Of a stretch of 64,000 bases of DNA, positions 7,947 through 17,044 are shown one piece after another. The DNA is from an uncultured Bacteroidaceae bacterium (GTDB taxonomy: Bacteria > Bacteroidota > Bacteroidia > Bacteroidales > Bacteroidaceae). Each line of letters begins with the position of its first letter. The stretch's first letter is position 1. The notes beneath the pieces are model-generated. The model saw only the letters and a program-made list of their open reading frames with translations, searched no databases and was not told the origin of the DNA. The translations under genes and the position numbers were made by a program. The DNA is taken from contig CAJGDP010000002.1 of assembly GCA_904502235.1 (NCBI GenBank), forward strand, positions 76,058-140,057, given 5' to 3'.

Positions 7947-9227
7947 ATGAAGAAACTTATGGATAACAACGGCGTTTTAAATGGTAGGAATCCCTTTATG
8001 CACGATAACGGAAGACGTGTCTACAAAAAGGGAATATATACGGGCAAAGGTGTGATAACAATATCGGCATTGATGGGAATATGGTCGGTCTCTGCCTTGA
8101 CTTCGTTGCCCGGTCTGGCGGTTTCTCCCATTTCTGAAAAGCTTCTTACAGTGTTTCCTACGGCTACGGATCTTGAAATTCAGATGCTTACCACGCTTCC
8201 TTCGCTTCTGATTATCCCTTTTATACTGCTTGCCGGCTTCATAACAGAAAAGGTGGGGTATATAAAGTTACTCAATACAGGGCTTTGGCTCTATCTTTTG
8301 AGTGGTGCTCTGTACTTCTTCTGTACTTCTATGGCACAACTTATTGTTGTAAGTGCCTTGCTTGGCATAGGAGCAGGAATAATAATACCTCTGTCAACCT
8401 CTCTAGTGTCAAAATTCTTTTACGGAGCACAACGCACCAAACAATATGGTTATGTGTCGGCTTTAACCAATGTTACTCTTGTTGTGGCTACTGCTGTAAC
8501 AGGGTTCCTTGCCGATATTCAATGGCGCTTGCCGTTTGTGGTTTATCTGTTGCCCTTGATTTCCATATTCTTGGTTCCGTCAATAAGAGAGAGTGAAAAA
8601 TCTGTTTCAATCAAAGATGATGTAAAGAAATCAACGGCAGTGGCGGGTGATGTGGATTACCGCAGGCTTGTGAAGTATATGCTTTACTATCTGCTTATAA
8701 CATATCTTGTAATGGTGGTAAGTATAAACTTGCCATTCTTGTTGGGAAAATACGGATACGATAGTGGGGTGTCAGGAATTGTTACTTCCATATTCTTTAT
8801 TGCAATGATGTTGCCCGGGCTTTTCATTAATCGTATAATAACCGTATTGCGCAGCTATATTCTGGTTTTCTCGTTGCTGTTGATAGCATTAGGGCTTGTT
8901 GATGTCTATTTCAATAAATCCTTGCTGTTCATAATATTGGGATGTGTGGCTACTGGTGTGGGATATGGTATTGCGCAACCGTATATCTATGATGTTACGG
9001 CGTCGCTTGCACCTCCCCGTAAAACACCGTTTGCTTTGGCTCTGCTCATGACAATGAATTATGTTGCAATACTTATCTCTCCTTTTGTGGTTGAATGGAT
9101 GCAGGAACTTTTCGGTAACAAAAGCGAGCGTTTCCCGTTTGTGCTCAATTCTGTTATAGGTTTGCTTGCGCTTGTGTTCTTGTTTGCGCGTGGTTTGTGG
9201 TTGAAATACAATGTAAAGAATGGATAA
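7947..9227 (+). CDS. MFS transporter
   Basis: A 426-residue major facilitator with about 12 membrane helices. The second loop holds a degenerate MFS motif (GFITEKVGYIKL), and there is a long central loop (residues about 205-230) between the two six-helix bundles. Transcribed divergently from the sialic-acid lyase gene. Bacteroides NanT sialic-acid permeases are MFS proteins, so a link to that pathway is possible, but the adjacent fused symporter already covers uptake and the sequence gives no substrate. The next gene overlaps it by 8 bases. Confidence 0.82.
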   Translation: MKKLMDNNGVLNGRNPFMHDNGRRVYKKGIYTGKGVITISALMGIWSVSALTSLPGLAVSPISEKLLTVFPTATDLEIQMLTTLPSLLIIPFILLAGFITEKVGYIKLLNTGLWLYLLSGALYFFCTSMAQLIVVSALLGIGAGIIIPLSTSLVSKFFYGAQRTKQYGYVSALTNVTLVVATAVTGFLADIQWRLPFVVYLLPLISIFLVPSIRESEKSVSIKDDVKKSTAVAGDVDYRRLVKYMLYYLLITYLVMVVSINLPFLLGKYGYDSGVSGIVTSIFFIAMMLPGLFINRIITVLRSYILVFSLLLIALGLVDVYFNKSLLFIILGCVATGVGYGIAQPYIYDVTASLAPPRKTPFALALLMTMNYVAILISPFVVEWMQELFGNKSERFPFVLNSVIGLLALVFLFARGLWLKYNVKNG

Positions 9228-10122
9228 TAAAGTAAAAGGTTCGGTATCTCTTTTTGTTGCAAGGACTTTCAGTGGCTTGAATGTGAATGCCATGGGATAT
9301 CTGTTGCCCGTGTGGATTGCTCCATTGGGATGCGTTACTGTGAGGCTGGTTTTCGGAGCTGTGGCTTTCTGGATAATATCCATTTTCTCAAAGCCTGAGA
9401 CTGTGACGCTCTACGATAAACTTAAACTCATTGCTTTGGGCGCGTTCGGAATATTCGGATATATGTCGCTTTATGCTTTGAGTATAAGCTACACCACACC
9501 GGTGAATTTTGCGATATTCAATGCTATGCAACCGCTGTGGGTTATGGTGGTGAGTGCCTTGCTGTACCATAAAAGCATCGAAGGGCGTAAACTTACAGGG
9601 CTTGCGATAGGGTTTGCCGGAGCTTTGCTGTGTATCTTGTCGGAACCTTTTACGGGAACAGCTTCCGATACGCATCTTGGTAATTTTTTTGCAGTTCTTT
9701 CTTCGGTGATATATTCTGTATATCTTGTTCTTTCGGCAAGGTTCGTGGGGCATGTACCTATTGTGAGTATTCTTAAATACACTTTCACTTCAGCAGCGGT
9801 TGTTGCAGTGGTGGTGTCGATGTTTGTCGGTTTTGATGCTCCAATGTTCGAGGGCGAAGCGCATTACAAGCCATTGCTTGTCCTGTTATTCGTTCTTGTT
9901 TTTCCCACAGTTGTTACCTATTTCCTTATACCGATTGGAATGAAATATCTTGATAGTGCAGTGGTTGCATTGTATGGTTATGTAACTTTGATTGTTGCCA
10001 CTTCGGTTTCGTATCTTTTGGGACTCGACAAGTTCGACCCGGTGATTCTGCTTTCTTTGCTATTGATAGGTGCAAGTATATATTGGGTGGGTACAGCTGA
10101 AAAGAATAATGGAAAAGTGTGA
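9220..10122 (+). CDS. EamA/DMT family transporter
   Basis: A 300-residue inner-membrane protein with ten predicted helices in two EamA repeats, the usual drug/metabolite transporter architecture. Examples are the N-terminal NVNAMGYLLPVWIAPLG and the repeat-end segment YTTPVNFAIFNAMQPLWV. Such proteins usually export metabolites. It begins inside the 3' end of the MFS gene (8-base overlap), so the two are one transcription unit. No substrate can be inferred. Confidence 0.85.
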   Translation: MDNKVKGSVSLFVARTFSGLNVNAMGYLLPVWIAPLGCVTVRLVFGAVAFWIISIFSKPETVTLYDKLKLIALGAFGIFGYMSLYALSISYTTPVNFAIFNAMQPLWVMVVSALLYHKSIEGRKLTGLAIGFAGALLCILSEPFTGTASDTHLGNFFAVLSSVIYSVYLVLSARFVGHVPIVSILKYTFTSAAVVAVVVSMFVGFDAPMFEGEAHYKPLLVLLFVLVFPTVVTYFLIPIGMKYLDSAVVALYGYVTLIVATSVSYLLGLDKFDPVILLSLLLIGASIYWVGTAEKNNGKV

Positions 10123-10130
10123 TTTTGCTA

Positions 10131-10167
10131 TCTGATTAAAGACTTTTTGTGTATTTTCTTAATCAGA
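10131..10167. repeat. Inverted repeat after the EamA gene
   Basis: TCTGATTAA (10131-10139) and TTAATCAGA (10159-10167) are perfect 9-base arms around a 19-base T-rich spacer. It could be a weak terminator for the transporter pair or a binding site upstream of the protease gene. No T-run follows the right arm. Confidence 0.45.
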
Positions 10168-10192
10168 TTCTCATAATTTGATGAAAAATAAC

Positions 10193-10200
10193 TAATTTTG
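10193..10200 (+). promoter_or_regulatory. -7 box upstream of the M6 protease gene
   Basis: TAATTTTG matches TAnnTTTG and lies 41 bases before the start codon. There is no good TTG at the expected distance, so this is a -7 element only. Confidence 0.4.
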
Positions 10201-10241
10201 CATCAAATTGTCTAAATCGTCACAGTAGCAAAATACACAAT

Positions 10242-12749
10242 ATGAAAAAACTAATATCATTAATGATGTTGCTTGTTTGGGCAGTATCTGTTCTTGCTGT
10301 TCCGGCAAACCGCAAACCAATTCTTGTAAAACAGTCGGATGGAACAATGCTTAATGTGGTCCTGAAAGGAGATGAAGCATTGCATTACTATACAACTCTG
10401 GATGGCAAGTTTCTTGTAAAAAACGAAACCGGTGATTTCTGTTATGCTACATATATGGAGAGCGAAGGTTTTGTTTCCACAAATGTTCTTGCGCACGAAC
10501 AAGGACAACGTAATGCTTTGGAAAGGGAACTGTTACAGAGCATTGATTCGGATGCAATAAACAATGCAGTTGTTGAATCGCATGCAGCACGTTCTGCCAA
10601 ATACAGGACATCTGTTGCATCTGCTTCGGCAAAAGCTTCGCGTTCAATAACAAAAGGTGAAGTTTTTATTCCTGTATTGCTTATAGAGTATCAGGATGTC
10701 AAGTTTACTTATACCAAGGAGGATATCAACAAACTGCTTAATGAGACCGGTTACAGCTACGATTTTTCACCAGGTCGTGTTAAGGGCTTTGGTAGTGCAC
10801 GCGATTATTTTATAGCTCAGTCAAACGGACAATTCACTCCACATTTTGTTGTAAGTGACATTCTTACCTTGCCTAATAGAATGTCGTATTATGGAGGCAA
10901 TGATTCTTCGGGTAGCGATAAGAATCCACAGGGTATAATTCGTGATGGTATTCCTTTGGCTGATGCGAATATGGATTTTTCGAAATTCGATAACGATGGC
11001 GACGGTGAAGTGGATTTTATCTATTGTATATATGCCGGATATGCTGAATCCAATAATGCTGATGAGAATACAATATGGCCACATCAGTGGTCGTTGGAGT
11101 CAAAAGGCGGTAAGGTACTGGCTGATGGTGTAAACTGTAATATATATGCATGCAGCTCTGAACTTAATTTGAATGAGAAGTATGAATCTGGTTATGGAAA
11201 ATGGATGGCGGGAATAGGTACAATGTGTCATGAATTCTCTCACTGTCTTGGATTGCACGATGTGTATGATGTAACATATAAGTCTGGCAATTGGGGAATG
11301 GATGAGTGGGATTTGATGGCAAGCGGCAATTATGCAGCGTATGGCTATATCCCTGTAGGTTACAATTCGTTCCAAAAAGAGGCTTGTGGTTGGCTGGAAC
11401 TCGAAGTCCTTGATGAAAGAGGCACCTATTCAATGTTGCCTCAGACACAGAACGGTACAGCATATAAGATTGTGAACGATGCCAATCATAATGAATATTT
11501 TATCCTTGAGAACCGTAAACGTGAAGGCTGGGATCAGGCATTCCGAGCAGACGGTATGATGATTATACATGTTGATTACAATGAGAATCTGTGGAATTTA
11601 AATAAAGTAAATACAACAAGCGGACATCCTCGTTTCCAAATTGTTCCTGCTGATAACGAATTGGTCATCTATAGCGATTCTGCTGTTGAAGAATTTTATG
11701 CGAGCCTTGCCGGTGATTTGTGGCCGGGAAAGAATAACAATACTGAGTTTACAAATACTTCTTTGCCTGCAGCAACTGTTTTTAAAGGAGGATATTTGAA
11801 TAAGCCTGTTACCAATATAAAATACAAGGATGGAGTTGCTTCTTTCAACTTCTTGTGTGACGATATGCTTGCTCCTGTTGCTTTGCCTGCAACAGAAATT
11901 TCAACCAATTCGTTTGTTGCAAATTGGAACAGCGTTGAGTATGCAACAGAGTATCTTGTGGAACTTTATAGACAAGAGGCTACCGAAGACGGTGCTGGTG
12001 ATGTTATTGTGCTTCTGGAAGAGGATTTTATGAATTGCAGCAAATCTGCAACGCCTATTCAGGACGACGTGGATGCATATATGTCGTCTCCGGGGTGGGG
12101 TGGCAACAATATCTATAGTGAAACCGGAATGTTGTGTATAGGTTCACTCAATAAAAATGGTGTCTTGTCAACTCCTTTGCTCGATGCTGTTGGAAATGCA
12201 ACAATAACTTTCAAGGTTGCAAAATACAATTCCAATTCAGGAAGTTTCAATTTGGTTGTCGAGGTTCTTGATGCATCAGGTAATGTGCTGTCTTCAAAAA
12301 ACGTTTCATCTGCCGGTTCACATGGCATGAATGTTGCTGTTGACGGTGCTTTCAGTCTTCGTTTCTCAACAGATGCCGGAGCTTCAGCCAAGCGTGTGCT
12401 GTTGGACGATATAAATATTATTGCAACTCTATCATATAAAATGCAACTTGTTGAAGAGGTGAAGACAACAAAAAACAGTTACAAATTCAGTAAACTGGAT
12501 GCAAACAGATATGCATATCGTGTCAGGGCACTTGATGGAGATATAGAGTCCGATTATTCAAATTATGTGAATGTGGCTTTGTCGACAACATCTGTTGTTG
12601 GAGTTTATGGAGAAGATGGCGATGTTGCAGTATATACATTAACCGGTATCAAAGTGTATCAAGGCACAAAGGATGCCGTTATTGATTTGCCGACAGGCAT
12701 GTATATACTAAAAAGCAACGGAAAGTCGGAAAAGATTTTCGTAAGATAA
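10242..12749 (+). CDS. Secreted M6-family metalloprotease with probable T9SS tail
   Basis: An 835-residue secreted peptidase. Residues 1-19 are a signal peptide. Residues about 20-130 resemble the propeptide of M6 (immune inhibitor A-like) proteases (KPILVKQSDGTMLNV). The zinc motif HEFSHCLGLHDVYD starts at residue 330, with ligands H330 and H334, catalytic E331 and probable third ligand D340; a DNDGDGEVDF calcium-like loop precedes it. After residue about 545 there are fibronectin-like and jelly-roll-like beta domains. The last 60 residues (VYTLTGIKVYQG...LPTGMYILKSNG...IFVR) look like a type A type IX secretion sorting domain, implying export to the surface or medium. The targets are unknown. 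Confidence 0.88.
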   Translation: MKKLISLMMLLVWAVSVLAVPANRKPILVKQSDGTMLNVVLKGDEALHYYTTLDGKFLVKNETGDFCYATYMESEGFVSTNVLAHEQGQRNALERELLQSIDSDAINNAVVESHAARSAKYRTSVASASAKASRSITKGEVFIPVLLIEYQDVKFTYTKEDINKLLNETGYSYDFSPGRVKGFGSARDYFIAQSNGQFTPHFVVSDILTLPNRMSYYGGNDSSGSDKNPQGIIRDGIPLADANMDFSKFDNDGDGEVDFIYCIYAGYAESNNADENTIWPHQWSLESKGGKVLADGVNCNIYACSSELNLNEKYESGYGKWMAGIGTMCHEFSHCLGLHDVYDVTYKSGNWGMDEWDLMASGNYAAYGYIPVGYNSFQKEACGWLELEVLDERGTYSMLPQTQNGTAYKIVNDANHNEYFILENRKREGWDQAFRADGMMIIHVDYNENLWNLNKVNTTSGHPRFQIVPADNELVIYSDSAVEEFYASLAGDLWPGKNNNTEFTNTSLPAATVFKGGYLNKPVTNIKYKDGVASFNFLCDDMLAPVALPATEISTNSFVANWNSVEYATEYLVELYRQEATEDGAGDVIVLLEEDFMNCSKSATPIQDDVDAYMSSPGWGGNNIYSETGMLCIGSLNKNGVLSTPLLDAVGNATITFKVAKYNSNSGSFNLVVEVLDASGNVLSSKNVSSAGSHGMNVAVDGAFSLRFSTDAGASAKRVLLDDINIIATLSYKMQLVEEVKTTKNSYKFSKLDANRYAYRVRALDGDIESDYSNYVNVALSTTSVVGVYGEDGDVAVYTLTGIKVYQGTKDAVIDLPTGMYILKSNGKSEKIFVR

Positions 12750-12813
12750 GTAAAGTTTGTCAAAAAAAAGATGTAATTTCGCAAATTGAAATTGCAAAAT
12801 ATAAATACGATAT

Positions 12814-15279
12814 ATGAATATTTCTTATAATTGGCTGAAAGAGTATGTCAAATTTGATATGACACCCGAAGAGGTTTCGGCTGCGTTGACTTCGATAGGT
12901 CTTGAGACCGACGGTGTGGAAGAGGTTCAAACCATTAAAGGCGGTCTCGAAGGACTTGTTATCGGCGAAGTTCTTACATGTGTGGATCATCCCGATAGCG
13001 ACCACTTGCATATAACAACCGTTAATCTTGGTAACGGTGAGCCTGTTCAGATTGTCTGCGGTGCTCCAAATGTCGCTGCAGGACAGAAGGTGGTTGTTGC
13101 TACCATCGGTACAAAGTTGTATAGTGGCGACGAGTGCTTTACTATAAAGAAAGGTAAAATCAGAGGTGCTGAATCGTATGGTATGATTTGTGCCGAGGAC
13201 GAAATCGGTGTGGGAACAAGCCACGACGGAATCATTGTTCTTCCCGAGGATGCAGTGCCCGGTACACCTGCGAAGGAGTACTACAACATCAAGAGCGACT
13301 ATCTCATCGGTGTAGACATCACTCCTAACCGTGCCGATGCCTGTTCGCACTATGGTGTGGCACGAGACCTTTATGCTTATACCAAGCAGAACAAGGGCGA
13401 GAGCATGTTGCTGCGTCCTGCGTGCAATGCTTTCAGTGTAGATGACAATTCGCTCAATATCGATATCGAGGTACAGAATACCGAGGCTTGTATGCGTTAT
13501 GCCGGTGTTACTATAAAGGGCGTTACTGTAAAAGAAAGCCCTGAATGGCTTAAGAACAAATTACAGATAATAGGTATTCGTCCAATAAACAACATTGTGG
13601 ATATAACCAACTACATCCTTCATGCATATGGTCAGCCAATGCACTGCTTCGATGCTGATAAAATCAAGGGTGGCAAGGTTGTTGTACGTACACTCCCCGA
13701 GGGTACTCCTTTTGTAACTCTTGACGGTGTGGAGCGCAAGCTCTCGGAGCGCGATCTGATGATATGCAACGCCGAGGAGCCAATGTGTATTGCCGGAGTA
13801 TTCGGTGGTCTTGAGTCTGGTACAACCGAGGAAACAAAGAATGTATTCCTCGAAAGTGCTTATTTCCACCCCACATGGGTGCGCAAGACTTCGCGCCGTC
13901 ATGCTCTGCAAACTGATTCTTCGTTCCGTTTCGAGCGTGGTACCGATCCTAACAATGTAATTTATGCACTAAAACAGGCTGCAATTCTCATCAAGGAACT
14001 TGCAGGCGGTACAATCTCTATGGATATAAAGGATATTTATCCTAATCCGGTGGAGGATTTCAGAGTTGAACTCGATTACAATTATGTAAACAACCTTATC
14101 GGTGTCGAGCTTGAGCCACAGACAATAAAGAGTATTGTAACATCGCTCGAGATGAAGGTGGATGCGGAAACCGAAACAGGTCTTTCGCTCCGTGTACCTC
14201 CTTATCGTGTGGATGTTCAGCGTCCTTGCGATGTTGTTGAGGATATTCTTCGTATATATGGTTATAATAATGTAAATATAACAACAACTCTTCATTCGTC
14301 TATCATTACAAAGGGTGCTGAGGATAAATCACACAAGTTGCAGAACATCATTTCGGAGCAGCTTGTAGGTTGTGGGTTCAATGAAATCCTTAACAACTCT
14401 CTCACCGCATCGTCATATTACGACGAGTTGGAGTGCTTCAAGAGTGAAAACCTTGTGCGCTTGATGAATCCGCTCAGCAACGATTTGAACGTACTTCGTC
14501 AGACATTGCTTTTCGGAGGTCTTGAAAGCATGCAGCGTAACGTAAACCGCAAGTTCACCGATTTGAGTTTCTTTGAGTTCGGTAACACATACCGTTTCGA
14601 TGCCGACAAACGTGTCGAGGAGAAAATATTGAGTCCTTATAGCGAAAGCTATCACCTTGGTTTGTGGATGACAGGTAACAATGTTGCCGCATCATGGATT
14701 GAACAGGGACGTCAGTTGTCGGTTTATGACCTTAAAGCCATTGTTGAACATATCTTCGATCGTCTTGGCTTCAAACCCGGTATGCGACTTGTATCAACAT
14801 TCAGCGACGATATCTTCTCTGCCGCTATACAGATTCAGGCACAGAACAACAAGAAAGTTGTTGCGCAGCTCGGTATCTTGCGTAAGAAGGTAGCAAAGCG
14901 TTTTGACATCGAGAGCGAGGTACTCTATGCTGATATCAACTGGACAGAGCTTATGAAGGCTGTGAAGAATGCAAAAATCGGTTATGCCGAAATCAGCAAA
15001 TATCCTGCTGTTAAACGCGACCTTGCATTGCTCATCGACAAGAACGTTACATTTGCACAGATCGAACAGGTTGCACGTGAAACTGAGAAGAAACTTCTGA
15101 AGGCGGTTACTCTGTTCGATGTATACGAGGGCAAGAATCTTGAAGAGGGCAAGAAGAGTTATGCAGTAAGCTTTGTATTGCAGGATGACAACCAGACTCT
15201 CAACGATAAGGTTATTGAAAAGACCATGGCGCGTCTAATGGAGAATTTCCAGAAGCGTTTGGGCGCAATACAGCGTTAA
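12814..15279 (+). CDS. pheT: Phenylalanyl-tRNA synthetase beta subunit
   Basis: An 821-residue full-length bacterial PheT, which with PheS charges tRNA-Phe. Domains in order: N-terminal start (MNISYNWLKEYV), EMAP-like tRNA-binding fold at about 40-150 (IVCGAPNVAAGQKVVVA), B3/4 editing region, B5 domain, catalytic-like core (HALQTDSSFRFERGTDP) and C-terminal FDX-ACB anticodon-binding domain from about 725 (AEISKYPAVKRDLALLIDK). pheS is not adjacent, which is common in Bacteroidota. The yebC-family gene follows after 54 bases and may share the transcript. Confidence 0.97.
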   Translation: MNISYNWLKEYVKFDMTPEEVSAALTSIGLETDGVEEVQTIKGGLEGLVIGEVLTCVDHPDSDHLHITTVNLGNGEPVQIVCGAPNVAAGQKVVVATIGTKLYSGDECFTIKKGKIRGAESYGMICAEDEIGVGTSHDGIIVLPEDAVPGTPAKEYYNIKSDYLIGVDITPNRADACSHYGVARDLYAYTKQNKGESMLLRPACNAFSVDDNSLNIDIEVQNTEACMRYAGVTIKGVTVKESPEWLKNKLQIIGIRPINNIVDITNYILHAYGQPMHCFDADKIKGGKVVVRTLPEGTPFVTLDGVERKLSERDLMICNAEEPMCIAGVFGGLESGTTEETKNVFLESAYFHPTWVRKTSRRHALQTDSSFRFERGTDPNNVIYALKQAAILIKELAGGTISMDIKDIYPNPVEDFRVELDYNYVNNLIGVELEPQTIKSIVTSLEMKVDAETETGLSLRVPPYRVDVQRPCDVVEDILRIYGYNNVNITTTLHSSIITKGAEDKSHKLQNIISEQLVGCGFNEILNNSLTASSYYDELECFKSENLVRLMNPLSNDLNVLRQTLLFGGLESMQRNVNRKFTDLSFFEFGNTYRFDADKRVEEKILSPYSESYHLGLWMTGNNVAASWIEQGRQLSVYDLKAIVEHIFDRLGFKPGMRLVSTFSDDIFSAAIQIQAQNNKKVVAQLGILRKKVAKRFDIESEVLYADINWTELMKAVKNAKIGYAEISKYPAVKRDLALLIDKNVTFAQIEQVARETEKKLLKAVTLFDVYEGKNLEEGKKSYAVSFVLQDDNQTLNDKVIEKTMARLMENFQKRLGAIQR

Positions 15280-15333
15280 TAGACCTATACAAAAATACAA
15301 AAGATAATAATAACAAACTAAAATAAATTTACT

Positions 15334-16059
15334 ATGGGTAGAGCTTTTGAATACCGTAAAGCTGCGAAACTGAAAAGATGGGGTAACATGGCACGTGTAT
15401 TTACACGTGTTGGTAAACAGATTGCAATTGCCGTTAAGGCTGGTGGTCCCGATCCTGATACTAACTCACACTTGAGAGCTATCATCGCCAATGCAAAGCG
15501 CGAGAATATGCCAAAGGACAACATTGAGCGCGCTATCAAGAATGCAATGGGTAAGGATCAGAAGGATTATAAGGAGGTTCCATACGAGGGATACGGTCCT
15601 TTCGGTATCGCTATCTTCGTTGATGCTGCAACCGACAACACCACACGTACCGTTGCAAACGTACGTGCCGTATTCAACAAATTCGGTGGTACACTCGGAA
15701 CACAGGGCAGCCTTGACTTCATGTTTACACAGAAGAGCGTGTTCACTTTCACAAAGAAGGAAGACCTTGACATGGACGAACTGATTCTCGACCTTATTGA
15801 CTATGGTGTAGAGGATGAGTATGATGAGGAGGAGAACGAAATCACAATCTATGGTGATCCTAAATCATTCGGTGCAATCCAGAAGACACTCGAGGAGAAA
15901 GGCTTTGAGATTACAGGTAGTGAGTTCACACGTATTCCTAACGACCAGAAAGATGTAACTGAAGAGCAGCGTGCAATAATCGATAAGATTGTTGAGCGTC
16001 TCGAAGAGGACGACGATGTTCAGAACGTTTACACAAACATGAAGCCTGCAGAGGTTTAA
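15334..16059 (+). CDS. YebC/PmpR (TACO1) family protein
   Basis: A 241-residue member of the YebC/PmpR/TACO1 family, at the family's usual length. It shows the conserved N-terminal GRAFEYRKAAKLKRWGNMAR segment, AGGPDPDTNSHLRAIIANAK and the basic helix NMPKDNIERAIK, followed by an acidic C-terminal half. Members have been described as transcription regulators and, more recently, as ribosome-associated factors that help translate difficult peptide stretches. A strong terminator follows. Confidence 0.93.
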   Translation: MGRAFEYRKAAKLKRWGNMARVFTRVGKQIAIAVKAGGPDPDTNSHLRAIIANAKRENMPKDNIERAIKNAMGKDQKDYKEVPYEGYGPFGIAIFVDAATDNTTRTVANVRAVFNKFGGTLGTQGSLDFMFTQKSVFTFTKKEDLDMDELILDLIDYGVEDEYDEEENEITIYGDPKSFGAIQKTLEEKGFEITGSEFTRIPNDQKDVTEEQRAIIDKIVERLEEDDDVQNVYTNMKPAEV

Positions 16060-16080
16060 ACTCCTATAGAGTAATATGTA

Positions 16081-16117
16081 TAATAGCTTGTCATGACGAC
16101 AGGCTATTATTTTTTTT
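16081..16117 (+). terminator. Rho-independent terminator after the yebC-family gene
   Basis: Arms 16081-16092 and 16098-16109 form a 12-bp stem with one G-U pair and a 5-base loop, followed directly by a run of eight T. Confidence 0.9.
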
Positions 16118-16138
16118 GACTTTGAATTAAAATAATGT

Positions 16139-16158
16139 CAAATAGACTTGTCTATTTG
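16139..16158. promoter_or_regulatory. Perfect palindrome on the -33 element, candidate operator
   Basis: CAAATAGAC, TT, GTCTATTTG: two perfect 9-base arms around a 2-base centre. The centre supplies the TTG of the promoter driving the membrane-protein/XRE-regulator pair. Its size and place fit a dimeric helix-turn-helix binding site, probably the XRE protein encoded second in that operon. Confidence 0.65.
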
Positions 16159-16178
16159 TAAATTATGCTTTACATTTG
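16148..16178 (+). promoter_or_regulatory. Promoter of the membrane protein/XRE operon
   Basis: TTG (16148-16150), 20-base spacer, TACATTTG (16171-16178): an exact match to the Bacteroidota -33/-7 pattern, 49 bases before the start codon at 16228. Confidence 0.8.
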
Positions 16179-16227
16179 TGCCGTATTCGAATACAAAACA
16201 AATGTTTAACATTAAAACAGAAGATTT

Positions 16228-16629
16228 ATGAAAACAATTCTTTTCCCTCATAGCTTTCAAAAATGGGGATGGTGTGTCTTGGCAGTAGGTATTGCTTTCG
16301 GTATATATACTATGGTTTGGGATTATGGTACAAGTTGCCTTGTGAACAACATTGCTATCATAGCTACAGTGTTAGGAGCATTATTCGTTACCTGTTCACG
16401 GGAGAAAATTGAAGATGAGATGGTTCGTCAACTTCGTTTGAATTCATTGCTTGTGGCTCTTTATATCAATTATGCCGTGCTGATTCTCTGTTCGTTGTTT
16501 GTATATAGCTTGGACTTTCTGTATGTGATGATGTACAATATGTTCACAATATTGTTTATCTTTATGATTGTTTTCCGCTATCGTATGTGGCGTTTGAATA
16601 AGGAGGTGAAAGATGAAGAACAGGATTAG
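16228..16629 (+). CDS. Small four-helix membrane protein paired with XRE regulator
   Basis: A 133-residue inner-membrane protein with four predicted helices (about residues 13-30, 38-54, 69-87 and 91-112) and charged loops, including REKIEDEMVRQLRLNS between helices 2 and 3. I do not recognise a function; similar four-helix proteins are often encoded immediately before small YozG-like XRE regulators. Its 3' end overlaps the regulator gene by 17 bases, so the two are co-translated. The promoter upstream bears a palindrome consistent with repression by the partner. Confidence 0.8.
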   Translation: MKTILFPHSFQKWGWCVLAVGIAFGIYTMVWDYGTSCLVNNIAIIATVLGALFVTCSREKIEDEMVRQLRLNSLLVALYINYAVLILCSLFVYSLDFLYVMMYNMFTILFIFMIVFRYRMWRLNKEVKDEEQD

Positions 16630-16813
16630 GGTTGCACGTGCCGAGGTACGTATGACGCAACAGCAATTGGCTGATGCTATTGGTGTAAGCCGTCAGACGA
16701 TAAACGCCATAGAGAGTGGCAAATTCGTTCCCTCAACAGTGTTGGCGTTGAAAATGGCGCGTATATTTGAAAAGAATGTTGAGGAAATTTTTCAATTGGA
16801 TAATGAAGATTAG
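16613..16813 (+). CDS. Small XRE-family transcriptional regulator
   Basis: A 66-residue single-domain helix-turn-helix protein of the XRE/Cro family. The DNA-binding motif is RMTQQQLADAIGVSRQTINAIESGKFVPS, and the C-terminal helix ends NVEEIFQLDNED, as in YozG-like regulators. It overlaps the upstream membrane-protein gene by 17 bases. It is a good candidate to bind the palindrome at 16139-16158 and autoregulate the operon; that is inference from position only. Confidence 0.9.
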   Translation: MKNRIRVARAEVRMTQQQLADAIGVSRQTINAIESGKFVPSTVLALKMARIFEKNVEEIFQLDNED

Positions 16814-16827
16814 ATGTTTGCTAAAAC

Positions 16828-16859
16828 AAAAAACAGGAAAGCATGCTTTCCTGTTTTTT
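16828..16859. terminator. Bidirectional terminator between XRE gene and tRNA-Arg
   Basis: A perfect 32-base palindrome (arms AAAAAACAGGAAAGCA and its complement) with A/T-runs on both sides. It ends both the XRE operon on the plus strand and the tRNA transcript on the minus strand. Confidence 0.88.
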
Positions 16860-16860
16860 G

Positions 16861-16934
<74 letters not shown>

Positions 16935-16968
16935 AGCCTTATGTGGAATAGTTTCCTATTTCCGCGTG

Positions 16969-16999
16969 CAAAGATAGTGTGTTTATTTGGTTGTAGCAA
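16969..16999 (-). promoter_or_regulatory. Promoter of tRNA-Arg
   Basis: On the minus strand, TTG (16997-16999), 20 bases, TATCTTTG (16969-16976): a full match to the Bacteroidota pattern, 34 bases before the mature tRNA. Confidence 0.8.
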
Positions 17000-17044
17000 G
17001 TATTTTTTATTCTTTTTTTAGAAATGTACTTCGCTACCGCTCTT

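Noticed and set aside
7229..7966. 245-codon open frame on the plus strand antisense to nanA
   Set aside because: It is opposite a clear lyase with all active-site motifs; the translated sequence looks like no protein family.
12760..13350. 196-codon minus-strand frame over the start of pheT
   Set aside because: Antisense to the conserved tRNA-binding domain of PheT.
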